From positions 1 through 64,000 of the forward strand of contig NZ_SJUO01000002.1 of the NCBI RefSeq assembly GCF_004336985.1: DNA of 64,000 nt, given 5' to 3'. Below the pieces are notes generated by a model that was not told where the DNA came from, searched no databases, and saw only the letters and a list, made by a program, of their open reading frames with translations. This document shows positions 6,264-14,111 of this stretch, piece by piece. The position numbers were made by a program, and so were the translations under genes. This DNA is from Exiguobacterium sp. SL-9. Lineage in GTDB: Bacteria; Bacillota; Bacilli; Exiguobacteriales; Exiguobacteriaceae. The first letter of the stretch is position 1; each line of letters begins with the position of its first letter.

Positions 6264-7324
6264 TACCGTTTAAAAACCCATTTTTTTTGGACATAATAGC
6301 TGACGACGAACAAGAAGCTGTCGACCACCACTTTGATCCATACCTCCCCGTCGCGGATGACATAGAACAACGCATAGACGAGACCAGCCGACAGCGCCAT
6401 CTGCAATCCGACGAGCCCGAAATATTTGGGCATCGCCCGCTTCGCCTTCGAATGGAATACGATTTTTCGGTTGACGAAATAATTGAACAACGATGACAGG
6501 ATACGTGCCACGACCGTCGCGATCAAGACGTGCGTCGTCTCGAACCATGGATTCAACAAGTAGACGAACAAGGCATATACGCCGACGTCCAACACGAATG
6601 ACGCGATCGAAGATAAGGAATAGGCCAAAAACATGCGATAGATTAGAATCGAGTCAATCACCGGGCGGAAATGGGACGAGGCGTTTTCTGCCACATAGAC
6701 GGTTTGAATCGGAGTCTGATGGATTGGGACTTGCAGTCGTTTCGTGAACGTCAACATGTTCATTTCGAACTCGTAACGGTTCCCTGGCACATCGAGCAAT
6801 TGTTCCGCATAGCGAAGGGGAATCGCCCGAAGACCGGTCTGCGTGTCCTTTAGACGGAGACCGCTTCCGAGCAGCATAACACCACGCGTCATCTGATTCC
6901 CGAATCGGCTCCGGAACGGGATATCAGACCCGGAAAAGTCACGGCAGCCCATAATTAAATGATGGGGCCAACGTACGCCTTCTTCATAAAGTTTTAATAC
7001 GTCTGCCGGGAGATGTTGCCCATCCGCGTCGACCGTGATGACACCGGTCGATTTCGGAAAATGCTGAACGACATGTCGAATCCCAGTTTTCAACGCCGCT
7101 CCCTTGCCTTGATTCCGTTCATGGACGAGGACAGTCGTCACCCACTTCCCGACCTCATCGAACACGTGCCGGGACGTCTCGACACTTCCATCGTTCACGA
7201 CGATGACATAGACAAATCCCGTCTCTTTTAGCTCACGGACAAGTGTGACGAGCGCTTGATCCGGGTTATATGCTGGAATTAACACAATGTACTCATCTAG
7301 CCGTTTCAGAGAATGCATTTGCAT
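6263..7324 (-). CDS. Family 2 glycosyltransferase fused to a GtrA-like membrane domain
   Basis: A 353-residue protein. The N-terminal ~210 residues are a GT-A family 2 glycosyltransferase of the dolichol-phosphate mannose synthase type: IPAYNP at the start, VNDGS, and the metal-binding DADGQH. The C-terminal ~130 residues hold four predicted membrane helices with GtrA features (FNYFVNRKIVF and a C-terminal KKWVFKR). Such fusions are thought to charge a polyprenyl-phosphate with a sugar and help flip it for cell-envelope glycosylation. The start at 7324 has AAGGAGGGG five bases away; ATG 7318 is an alternative. It is monogenic here, and the acceptor polymer is unknown. Confidence 0.85.
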   Translation of the reverse strand: MQMHSLKRLDEYIVLIPAYNPDQALVTLVRELKETGFVYVIVVNDGSVETSRHVFDEVGKWVTTVLVHERNQGKGAALKTGIRHVVQHFPKSTGVITVDADGQHLPADVLKLYEEGVRWPHHLIMGCRDFSGSDIPFRSRFGNQMTRGVMLLGSGLRLKDTQTGLRAIPLRYAEQLLDVPGNRYEFEMNMLTFTKRLQVPIHQTPIQTVYVAENASSHFRPVIDSILIYRMFLAYSLSSIASFVLDVGVYALFVYLLNPWFETTHVLIATVVARILSSLFNYFVNRKIVFHSKAKRAMPKYFGLVGLQMALSAGLVYALFYVIRDGEVWIKVVVDSFLFVVSYYVQKKWVFKR

Positions 7325-7426
7325 CGCCACCCCTCCTTCCCTCCTTCTATACCCAAGACGATGAAAAGTGATTCCTCGAACCGCTTCAAACAAAAAACAC
7401 GATGTCCGAGGACACCGTGTGAGTGA

Positions 7427-8416
7427 TTAACCGATGAAAATGAAATAAGACGATGCGAAATAGACAAGGATGACGAGCACGGACGGTAAGACGTAGCGGA
7501 ACTTCGACGTGACATCTTTGCGCAGGACGCTGTACATGACCAAGATCGACAAAATCGTGATTCCAATCGCCGTCACCAAGTGGGACGTTGACACATCTGC
7601 TAGAATCGAGCCGCCTCGGTAGAAGACATCCGACAGCGCGATGATGAGCATATTGAAGATGTTACTCCCTAAAATCGAACCGAACGCCAAGTTGACGTTA
7701 CCAAGCTTCAAGGCGACGAAAACGGCGACCGCTTCTGGGAGCGACGTCGAGGCCGCGATCAAAAAGCTGCCGACAAAGCTCGAACCGAGTCCGGTCACGA
7801 CGGCGATTTGGTCACCTAACACTGAAAGCGCCGTTCCGGCAGCCATGATGACGAGCGCGGCGATGATGAAGCCTATGACCGCGCGCTTAATTGGAATTGA
7901 GTCGGTGACGCTGACACCGACCTCTTGCTCGACTTCCCGTTCTGTCGAAAGTTCTTTTGGACGTTGTCCGATATAGTAAATCCCAATCGCGTACAACCCT
8001 GCAATCAATAAGGCATCAATCCCGATCCCAAGAATCGTGAAGTCGATACGGATGACGAGTGCGAGCATCGTCACGAGCGTCAACATCAAACCGAGACTCG
8101 CCGTATAGAGGTGATCGCGACTCGCTTCATTAAACAGGCGTTTCTGACGGTAATACAAGTCGAACATCGCCAAAATGAAGATATTGAACAAGTTCGATCC
8201 GAGCATGTTCCCGATGGCGATATCCGGGTTGTTGATCATGACGGCCGAGACGCTCGTCGTCACTTCTGGAAGTGACGTTGCTCCGGCCAGCAACACGGTA
8301 CCGACGAGCATGCCGCTCATCGTCGACTTCTCACTGATGACGTCGGCATACGTCGAGAGTTTGATGGCAGCATACACAGTGATGGCGGCAGCCAAGATAA
8401 AATAAATAAATACCAT
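7427..8416 (-). CDS. CaCA-family cation exchanger (YrbG-like) under riboswitch control
   Basis: A 329-residue membrane protein of about ten helices with the two inverted alpha repeats of Na+/Ca2+ exchangers: GATSLPEVTTS (alpha-1) and AASTSLPEA followed by GSILGSNIFN (alpha-2). Family members exchange Ca2+ or other divalent ions for Na+ or H+. A yybP-ykoY manganese riboswitch lies directly upstream in the leader, which argues that this protein exports Mn2+ (or Mn2+ and Ca2+) when manganese is high. The ribosome site GGGGAGA lies beyond the riboswitch terminator. It is monogenic. Confidence 0.88.
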   Translation of the reverse strand: MVFIYFILAAAITVYAAIKLSTYADVISEKSTMSGMLVGTVLLAGATSLPEVTTSVSAVMINNPDIAIGNMLGSNLFNIFILAMFDLYYRQKRLFNEASRDHLYTASLGLMLTLVTMLALVIRIDFTILGIGIDALLIAGLYAIGIYYIGQRPKELSTEREVEQEVGVSVTDSIPIKRAVIGFIIAALVIMAAGTALSVLGDQIAVVTGLGSSFVGSFLIAASTSLPEAVAVFVALKLGNVNLAFGSILGSNIFNMLIIALSDVFYRGGSILADVSTSHLVTAIGITILSILVMYSVLRKDVTSKFRYVLPSVLVILVYFASSYFIFIG

Positions 8417-8443
8417 TTTAATAGATCTCCCCTTTTCGTGAAT

Positions 8444-8590
8444 TCAAAAAGACCTTTTTATGGACGCGAAAAAAGCATCCATAAAAAGGTCTTGCGGACT
8501 TGGTAAGAAGCTCGGTGGACCGAGTGCATTGCACCGTAATGACGACCCACCGACCACGGTCGTGGTCGCTACTCCCCCTCTTATGTTCAC
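8444..8590 (-). promoter_or_regulatory. yybP-ykoY (Mn2+) riboswitch with overlapping terminator
   Basis: Read on the minus strand the leader contains GGGGAGTAGCG (about 8569-8579), the conserved internal CGTCATTACGG (about 8535-8545) and the 3' GCAAGACCTTT (ending near 8486). These are hallmarks of the yybP-ykoY manganese-sensing aptamer. The aptamer's 3' strand doubles as the 5' half of a perfect 16-bp terminator stem (8479-8494 with 8450-8465) followed by a T run. Mn2+ binding should therefore block the terminator and switch the exchanger gene on. Confidence 0.92.
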
Positions 8591-8628
8591 GACGAATATA
8601 TCACGTTTAAGGTCACATGACAATCATT

Positions 8629-9477
8629 TCACTCGAGCCACGCGACAAGTTCGTCCGATTTCAATGCCATGCGATACGATAATTCATCGATCGCTTGAAG
8701 TGTCGGAAGCGGCAAGCGTTCCCACATACCTGCTTCTCTCAACTGAGCCGACAAGGCGTCTAGCTCCGGTTGATTGACCATGAACCCGTGACGATATCCT
8801 TCGCGCATCGTCTCGTTCAGTTCATAGGCAGTTTGACAAAGCGTTGATGTCTCTTGAAACCACTCCTCTTCGTGAAATCCGTATTTGATCACCCCGAACA
8901 GTTTTTCTAACTTTTCGCTCCGTTCTTCTTCGACACCATAAAACAGCAGGTTCAATTCTGTCTCGAACGCTTCAATGAGTGTCGTCGTCTGAGCGAACGG
9001 CTGAAACGCATGGAGCAATTCGTGATAATACCAGGACTGGTCACGGAGCGGTCGATTGAACCGATCCCATACTTGTTTGCCGGCAGACTCGACGTCGAAT
9101 CGAATCGAGCGCAGATTATGTAGCTTGTCTGCGACAAGGAGGGCCACTTCATCATATTGGAGTGTCGACACACGTTGAATCGTCATCCGTTTGCGTTCTT
9201 CCCAAGAATGATGTTTCTCCGGCTCGGAAACGGCCAGGACTAAACGAGTCACTTCGCTTCCGAAACGCTCCGTCAATTCCTCTGACGTGGTCAACGTATC
9301 CTCAAGCAAGTCATGGAGTAGACCGGCCACGATGACCGGGACGGGTTGACGATCTTCGACGAGCAACATCGAGACGCCGACAGGATGGGTCACATAAGGA
9401 ATGTTCGTTCCTTTTCGAAACTGTCCGTCATGACGAACGGCTGCGAAACGGAGAGCCTGTTCGATGATTTGCTGCAC
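8629..9477 (-). CDS. HD-domain hydrolase of the (p)ppGpp hydrolase-like family
   Basis: A 282-residue protein. The N-terminal ~150 residues are a metal-dependent HD phosphohydrolase fold of the SpoT/RelA-hydrolase type: His in VTHP near residue 31, the HD pair in LLHDLLED near residue 54, and ADKLHNLRS near residue 118. No synthetase, TGS or ACT domain is present. The C-terminal half is unfamiliar and charged. It may hydrolyse (p)ppGpp or another nucleotide. It starts with GTG at 9477, seven bases after AAGGAGGAAG. It is monogenic on the minus strand. Confidence 0.75.
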   Translation of the reverse strand: MQQIIEQALRFAAVRHDGQFRKGTNIPYVTHPVGVSMLLVEDRQPVPVIVAGLLHDLLEDTLTTSEELTERFGSEVTRLVLAVSEPEKHHSWEERKRMTIQRVSTLQYDEVALLVADKLHNLRSIRFDVESAGKQVWDRFNRPLRDQSWYYHELLHAFQPFAQTTTLIEAFETELNLLFYGVEEERSEKLEKLFGVIKYGFHEEEWFQETSTLCQTAYELNETMREGYRHGFMVNQPELDALSAQLREAGMWERLPLPTLQAIDELSYRMALKSDELVAWLE

Positions 9478-9588
9478 GACGCTTCCTCCTTCACAAGTTT
9501 CAATGTACTCCCCATTCTATACCCGCCACTAGGTCTTTACACGCATATCCCTCATTAAAATATAGGGTAATGGTCCTAGTTTTGTGAG

Positions 9589-10293
9589 TTAAGGTTCGTA
9601 AATCATTTTTTTCGTCATCCCTCCGTCGACGACGAGGTTTTGTCCGTTGACGAAATCGTTTCGTTCATCGATCAAATAATCGACGGCCCGAATAATGTCG
9701 TCCGGCGTGCCGACCCGCCCTGATGGATGCTGCGCGTGGTCAATGTCACGGAGCGGTTCATCTGAGGTGTGGATCCAGCCAGGACTGACCGCATTTACCG
9801 TGATCGGTCGGTTGGCCAAGGAAACCGCCATCGACTGGGTCAGCGAAACGATGCCTCCTTTTGATGCGCCATACGCTTCCCAATCGGCCTCGTTCTGGAG
9901 AGCACGCGTTGAGGCCATATTGATGATGCGACCAAAGTCTGCCCCTTCGTTCAACGTCAAGAAAGATTTCGAGCAAGCGAACGTCCCGACGAGGTTGACA
10001 TCGATCACTTGTTTAAACGTCTCGATGTCGAGCTCTGCCATCGGTTTGACGAGCGATGATACACCGCCGTTATTGATGAGCACATGGGCGGTACCGACTT
10101 CTTGCTGAATCTGTTTGAACACACGGGTCACATCTTGATGATCCCCTAGGTCCATCCGGTGGAACGTCACTCCTTCAAGTTGCGGGTCTTGCCCGATATC
10201 GAGTCCGACGACACGGTATGTCGTGCTAAAATGACGCGCCAGTTCCAGCCCGATTCCTTGGCTGACCCCGGTGATAATCATCGTTTTTGTCAT
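9589..10293 (-). CDS. Short-chain dehydrogenase/reductase
   Basis: A 234-residue classical SDR. The Rossmann motif TGVSQGIG is near residue 8, the NNGG segment near 77, the catalytic Ser in the MAST region, and YGASKGG supplies Tyr and Lys. It uses NAD(P)(H) to oxidise or reduce an unknown substrate; it is FabG-like in size but not linked to fatty acid genes. ATG 10293 is preferred because AGGAGGG directly abuts the alternative ATG at 10299. It is followed by no recognisable pathway genes. Confidence 0.85.
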   Translation of the reverse strand: MTKTMIITGVSQGIGLELARHFSTTYRVVGLDIGQDPQLEGVTFHRMDLGDHQDVTRVFKQIQQEVGTAHVLINNGGVSSLVKPMAELDIETFKQVIDVNLVGTFACSKSFLTLNEGADFGRIINMASTRALQNEADWEAYGASKGGIVSLTQSMAVSLANRPITVNAVSPGWIHTSDEPLRDIDHAQHPSGRVGTPDDIIRAVDYLIDERNDFVNGQNLVVDGGMTKKMIYEP

Positions 10294-10342
10294 GTTCATC
10301 CCTCCTGGAAAATAAAATACCCTGATTGCGTGGAAACAAGTC

Positions 10343-10891
10343 CTAGTTGTTCGTCCACAGAGATTGATCCGACGTCGTCACGACCGTCGCCCCGGCCTCA
10401 AGGGCAGCCTCGACTTCTTCAGGCGACGAGATCAACCCACCCGCAAAAACGGGAATATCCGTCGCATCCTTAACCGATCGGATATATTTCGGAACAAGGC
10501 CAGGCAACACTTCGATGTAATCCGGCTGCGTACGTTTAATCAGGCGATAACTTTTATCGAGCGAGCTCGAATCGATCAAAAACAAACGTTGGACCGTTTT
10601 GACTTGCTTTTGTTTCGCCTTTAAGATGACACTGCCTTTCGTCGAGATGATTCCATACGGACGATACGTCTGACAAATATATTCGGTCGCATATTCATCA
10701 GCCTTAAGTCCTTGAATCAAATCAAGATGGACGAATACTTTTTTGTCATGGGTCGCCAGCAACTGAAACACGGCATCGAGCCGGGCGACATGTACTTCGA
10801 GTAGCACACCGACGTCGAACGGTCCTTTCACAAACGTTTCGAGGTCTCGCATGTCACGAAGAGCGGGTAAAATCGTCTGACCTTCTATCAT
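10343..10891 (-). CDS. glpP: GlpP-family glycerol-3-phosphate-responsive antiterminator
   Basis: A 182-residue TIM-barrel-like protein of the GlpP family. It starts IEGQTILPALRDM and contains the conserved FVHLDLIQGLKADEYA and VFAGGLIS blocks. In Bacillus GlpP binds glycerol-3-phosphate and the leader RNAs of glpFK and glpD to prevent termination. Here it is separated from any glp gene within the window, so it acts in trans or has another role. The frame extends 21 codons upstream, but ATG 10891 preceded by AAAGGA fits the family N-terminus. Confidence 0.82.
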   Translation of the reverse strand: MIEGQTILPALRDMRDLETFVKGPFDVGVLLEVHVARLDAVFQLLATHDKKVFVHLDLIQGLKADEYATEYICQTYRPYGIISTKGSVILKAKQKQVKTVQRLFLIDSSSLDKSYRLIKRTQPDYIEVLPGLVPKYIRSVKDATDIPVFAGGLISSPEEVEAALEAGATVVTTSDQSLWTNN

Positions 10892-11017
10892 AGGGACACG
10901 TCCTTTTCTGCATATCATGTCTTCATTATCTGAATAACCCGAAGTGGAAATCAAGGTTTACTGATTCAATATAGCGGGAAAATAATTTTAACTTATGGAC
11001 AGAGAGGGAGTAGCGAT

Positions 11018-11437
11018 ATGGTGAATGAAGTAGATGTACGGGTTGAAACACCGACACCGGAGGAGCATCAACGTTTACGTGTCAAAGCAGGTATGCCGAA
11101 GCGTTCTGATTCTGGAACGGTAAAAGGACTTGCGAACACGCTGTATGGTGTTTGCTTATATAAAGACGAGACGATGGTCGGCATGGGACGCGTCGTAGGA
11201 GACGGCGGCATGGTGTTTCATCTCGTCGACATCGTCGTCGACCCTGAATGTCAAGGTCTCGGACTTGGTAAATTGATCATGGAGCAGTTGATGGATTGGA
11301 TTTTGCAAGAAGCAGATGAAACTTCAATCATTAGTTTAATCGCCGACATTCCGGCAGACGGTCTGTACCGCCAGTTCGGATTTGACTATTCTCGTCCCGA
11401 ATCGGTCGGAATGGAATACCAATGGAGTGAAAACTGA
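11018..11437 (+). CDS. GNAT-family N-acetyltransferase
   Basis: A 139-residue single GNAT domain. The acetyl-CoA pyrophosphate-binding motif V..DPECQGLGLGKLIM (Q/R-x-x-G-x-G/A) is near residues 75-90, and the typical C-terminal F(G)F/Y segment YRQFGFDY is near residue 122. The acceptor is unknown; such proteins often act on small amines or protein N-termini. The start has GAGGGAG. A weak hairpin (11442-11459) follows, and the antiporter gene begins 37 bases downstream, so partial co-transcription is possible. Confidence 0.85.
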   Translation: MVNEVDVRVETPTPEEHQRLRVKAGMPKRSDSGTVKGLANTLYGVCLYKDETMVGMGRVVGDGGMVFHLVDIVVDPECQGLGLGKLIMEQLMDWILQEADETSIISLIADIPADGLYRQFGFDYSRPESVGMEYQWSEN

Positions 11438-11474
11438 TGCTGAAGCATTGCTTTGCTTCTTTTGGGGGTGACAT

Positions 11475-12653
11475 ATGGACATATTCAATGTAATCGTACT
11501 GCTCGGGTTGGCGCTCACCGTGATCTCGGTGCTCAGTTTGATCATCGAGCGGCTATTCTTTCCAAGTATCCTTGCCTTCATTGCAGTCGGTGTCGCGGTC
11601 GGCTTCTTTTGGGACGGAAATGAGGTCTTCAAAATCGCCGGGGAAATCGGCATCATCTTGTTATTTTTCCTACTCGGTTTAAAATTTCCACTGAGCGAAC
11701 TCGCCAAGCGAATGAAGCAAGTGTGGAAAGCAGGTGTCTTAGATATCCTTCTCGCGTTCGGAGTCACGATCGGGATCGCTCTGTTGTTTGGCCTCGACTT
11801 CTCACAAGCATTTTTGATCGGTGCCGTCCTTTACGCGACGAGTTCGTCTATTTCGGCGAAACTTCTCGAGCGACATTCGGAAAAACATGAAGATGTGAAA
11901 GAGTTTGTACTGGCGCTCCTCATCTTCGAAGACATTTTCGCCCCGCTCATCTTGACCATCGCCCCGTTCATCATCCAGGACGAGCCAATCGCATTTTCTG
12001 ACATTGGTAAAGTGTTTGCTGGGTTCCTCGTCTTCGGAGTGCTCCTCTTTATCGGGTCTCGTTTCGTTTTGAACCGACAGCGGTTCGTCAAACATTTGTT
12101 GCGACAAGATGATGCGAGCATCGGTTTGATTGGATTGATTTTATTCTTTGCGGGAATCGGCATGGTGTTCGGCCTGTCCGAGATTCTCGGGGCGTTTATC
12201 GCAGGAATCATGCTTGCAGGTATCCATGACGTGCGGCCGTTGAAGCGATTGACGGTACCTGTTCGTGACTTGTTCTTACCAATCTTTTTCATCTCATTCG
12301 GCATTTCAATCAATCTTGATCAAGGTGTCATCGTCAATACGCTCTTCTTCGTCTTGATTGTCTGGGGTGTATTATCGAAGTGGATTGTCGGGCGTGTCGG
12401 AGGGCGACTTTATGGATTGTCTCGTGTGCAAGCGAACGAGGCCGGGTTTTCACTCGCCCCTCGCGGCGAGTTCTCGATTTTGTTCACCGCCCTATCGAAC
12501 GGCGCAATCAATTTATTTGTCGGTCTCTATATTTTCGTATCGGCCATCATCGGCATCGTCTTGTTCCGCTTCTCTGAGATTCTTGCTAACAAGACGGAGG
12601 AAAAACTTGAGAAAGTACTTCCCGATGAGACAAAAAATAAAGAGGATCAATGA
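11475..12653 (+). CDS. CPA2-family monovalent cation:proton antiporter
   Basis: A 392-residue protein with about 12 membrane helices and the Na+/H+ exchanger fold of the CPA2 (KefB/GerN/NapA) family. It has the conserved LLFFLLGLKF early helix, the TSSSISAKLL region and the FEDIFAPL segment with the paired acidic residues of the ion site. It lacks the C-terminal TrkA-N domain of KefB/KefC. It should exchange K+ or Na+ for H+ for pH or salt homeostasis. The ribosome site is GGGGGTG. It ends at a strong bidirectional terminator. Confidence 0.85.
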   Translation: MDIFNVIVLLGLALTVISVLSLIIERLFFPSILAFIAVGVAVGFFWDGNEVFKIAGEIGIILLFFLLGLKFPLSELAKRMKQVWKAGVLDILLAFGVTIGIALLFGLDFSQAFLIGAVLYATSSSISAKLLERHSEKHEDVKEFVLALLIFEDIFAPLILTIAPFIIQDEPIAFSDIGKVFAGFLVFGVLLFIGSRFVLNRQRFVKHLLRQDDASIGLIGLILFFAGIGMVFGLSEILGAFIAGIMLAGIHDVRPLKRLTVPVRDLFLPIFFISFGISINLDQGVIVNTLFFVLIVWGVLSKWIVGRVGGRLYGLSRVQANEAGFSLAPRGEFSILFTALSNGAINLFVGLYIFVSAIIGIVLFRFSEILANKTEEKLEKVLPDETKNKEDQ

Positions 12654-12659
12654 TAGAAC

Positions 12660-12695
12660 ACAAAGGAGGACCTTCACGCGAAGGTCCTCCTTTGT
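12660..12695. terminator. Bidirectional terminator between antiporter and DedA genes
   Basis: A perfect 16-bp stem (12660-12675 with 12680-12695, ACGC loop) located between two convergent stop codons. Confidence 0.85.
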
Positions 12696-12698
12696 TCA

Positions 12699-13328
12699 TC
12701 AAAACGATGATGCTTGTTCCGACTGCTTTTTCTTCCGTTTCTTGCGCCAAATAAGAAATACGATAAGGCTGACGGCCAGTAATCCATAAATCACATACGA
12801 GTACACATTTAAATAACTTAAAATGGATTCCCAGTTCTCGCCGACACGGATGCCGATATAAATCAGGATCGTGTTCCATATGACCGTCCCGGCCGTACTA
12901 AGCAGTAAAAACTTCACGAACGGCATGTTCGACATGCCGGCCGGTAGCGAGATCAAGCTTCGGACGACCGGCATCAATCGGCCAAAGAACACCATCCAGC
13001 TCCCATATTTGTCAAACCAGGCATCCGCCCGTCGCACGTCCGCAATATCGAGTCGAATCCATTTCCCATATTTTTTTGTCCATTTCTCGATTTGTTCGAC
13101 ATCTACATATAACCCGATTCCATATAACAATACGGCTCCTAAAATGGCGCCCGCAGTCGCAGAGAAAATGACGAGCGGAACATTTAAATCGGTCTGCACG
13201 GCGAAGAATCCACCGAACAAGAGCACGACCTCTGATGGAATCGGCGGAAACACGTTTTCAATAAAAATCATGAACGCGATACCGAAATAACCGAACTGTT
13301 CAATGACCTGGATCATCCAATCTCTCAT
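12699..13328 (-). CDS. DedA-family membrane protein
   Basis: A 209-residue DedA/VTT-domain protein. The re-entrant-loop segment FIENVFPPIPSEVVLLFGGFFA is recognisable in pieces (FPPIPSE near residue 27), followed by the GRLMPVVRSLISLPAG motif with the essential arginines. Family members are undecaprenyl-phosphate or phospholipid translocases (UptA-like) required for envelope integrity. The start at 13328 follows GGAGGG; the longer upstream frame is not used. It ends with a lysine-rich cytoplasmic tail. The lipid substrate is not determinable. Confidence 0.88.
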   Translation of the reverse strand: MRDWMIQVIEQFGYFGIAFMIFIENVFPPIPSEVVLLFGGFFAVQTDLNVPLVIFSATAGAILGAVLLYGIGLYVDVEQIEKWTKKYGKWIRLDIADVRRADAWFDKYGSWMVFFGRLMPVVRSLISLPAGMSNMPFVKFLLLSTAGTVIWNTILIYIGIRVGENWESILSYLNVYSYVIYGLLAVSLIVFLIWRKKRKKKQSEQASSF

Positions 13329-13430
13329 AACGTTCACCCTCCAATATCTCCTATTATACCCGTCACCTCCCATCAAAAACCGTCCTGACATGCTAAACTG
13401 AAGTACTTGAATGAAAGCGAGGGAACAATC

Positions 13431-13988
13431 ATGACAGAACCGACACGTTGCCCGTGGTGCGGCACCGACCCGTTGTACGTTCGTTATCACGATGAGGAAT
13501 GGGGCAAAGCCGTCCATGACGATCAAAAGCACTTTGAATGTTTGACCCTTGAAAGTGCCCAGGCTGGCCTCAGTTGGATCACTATTTTACGAAAGCGCGA
13601 CAATTACCGGGACGCCTATGCCGACTTCGACGTCGCAGCGGTCGCCTTGTTCGACGAAACGGATATGGAACGGTTGCTGAACAATCCCGGTATCGTCCGG
13701 AACCGCCGCAAAATTGAAGCGTCAATCAATAATGCCAAGCGTTTCATCGAGATACAACAAGAATTCGGGACGTTCGATGCCTATATTTGGTCGTTCGTCG
13801 ACGGTGAGACAATCAATTCTAGCTGGACCTCGGTTGATGAAGTTCCGGCAGCGACCGAACTGTCGCATCAGATCAGCAAGGAGTTGAAACGACGTGGATT
13901 CAAATTTTTAGGGCCGACGACCGTTTATGCTCATCTACAGGCGACGGGCCTTGTCAATGATCATCTTGCTTCGTGCTTCGCTAAATAA
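13431..13988 (+). CDS. tag: DNA-3-methyladenine glycosylase I
   Basis: A 185-residue TagI-family base-excision repair enzyme that removes 3-methyladenine from alkylated DNA. It has the hallmark N-terminus RCPWCGTDPLYVRYHDEEWG with its zinc-binding Cys, the HFECLTLESAQAGLSW block with the catalytic-site Glu and Trp, and a C-terminal GPTTVYAHLQATGLVNDH motif with the second part of the zinc site. ATG 13431 has GAGGGA at normal spacing; the frame upstream is ignored. It is monogenic. Confidence 0.93.
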   Translation: MTEPTRCPWCGTDPLYVRYHDEEWGKAVHDDQKHFECLTLESAQAGLSWITILRKRDNYRDAYADFDVAAVALFDETDMERLLNNPGIVRNRRKIEASINNAKRFIEIQQEFGTFDAYIWSFVDGETINSSWTSVDEVPAATELSHQISKELKRRGFKFLGPTTVYAHLQATGLVNDHLASCFAK

Positions 13989-14111
13989 TTTGATTATTTG
14001 GTCAATCGTTCAATAAAAATCGTGCACTTGTTTCAGTTTTGTGGCAAAATTTCGTCATGGTGTATTCCATAAACAAAGAGAGCGTTTTCATTATGAATGA
14101 GGGGGATTTTT

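Noticed and set aside
9529-9580. ACTAGG/CCTAGT inverted repeat downstream of the SDR gene
   Set aside because: Long interrupted loop and no T run on the relevant strand; too weak to call a terminator.
13989-14111. SigB-type promoter before putP
   Set aside because: A GTTTCAG...GTGGCAAAA stretch is only vaguely similar to the SigB consensus.
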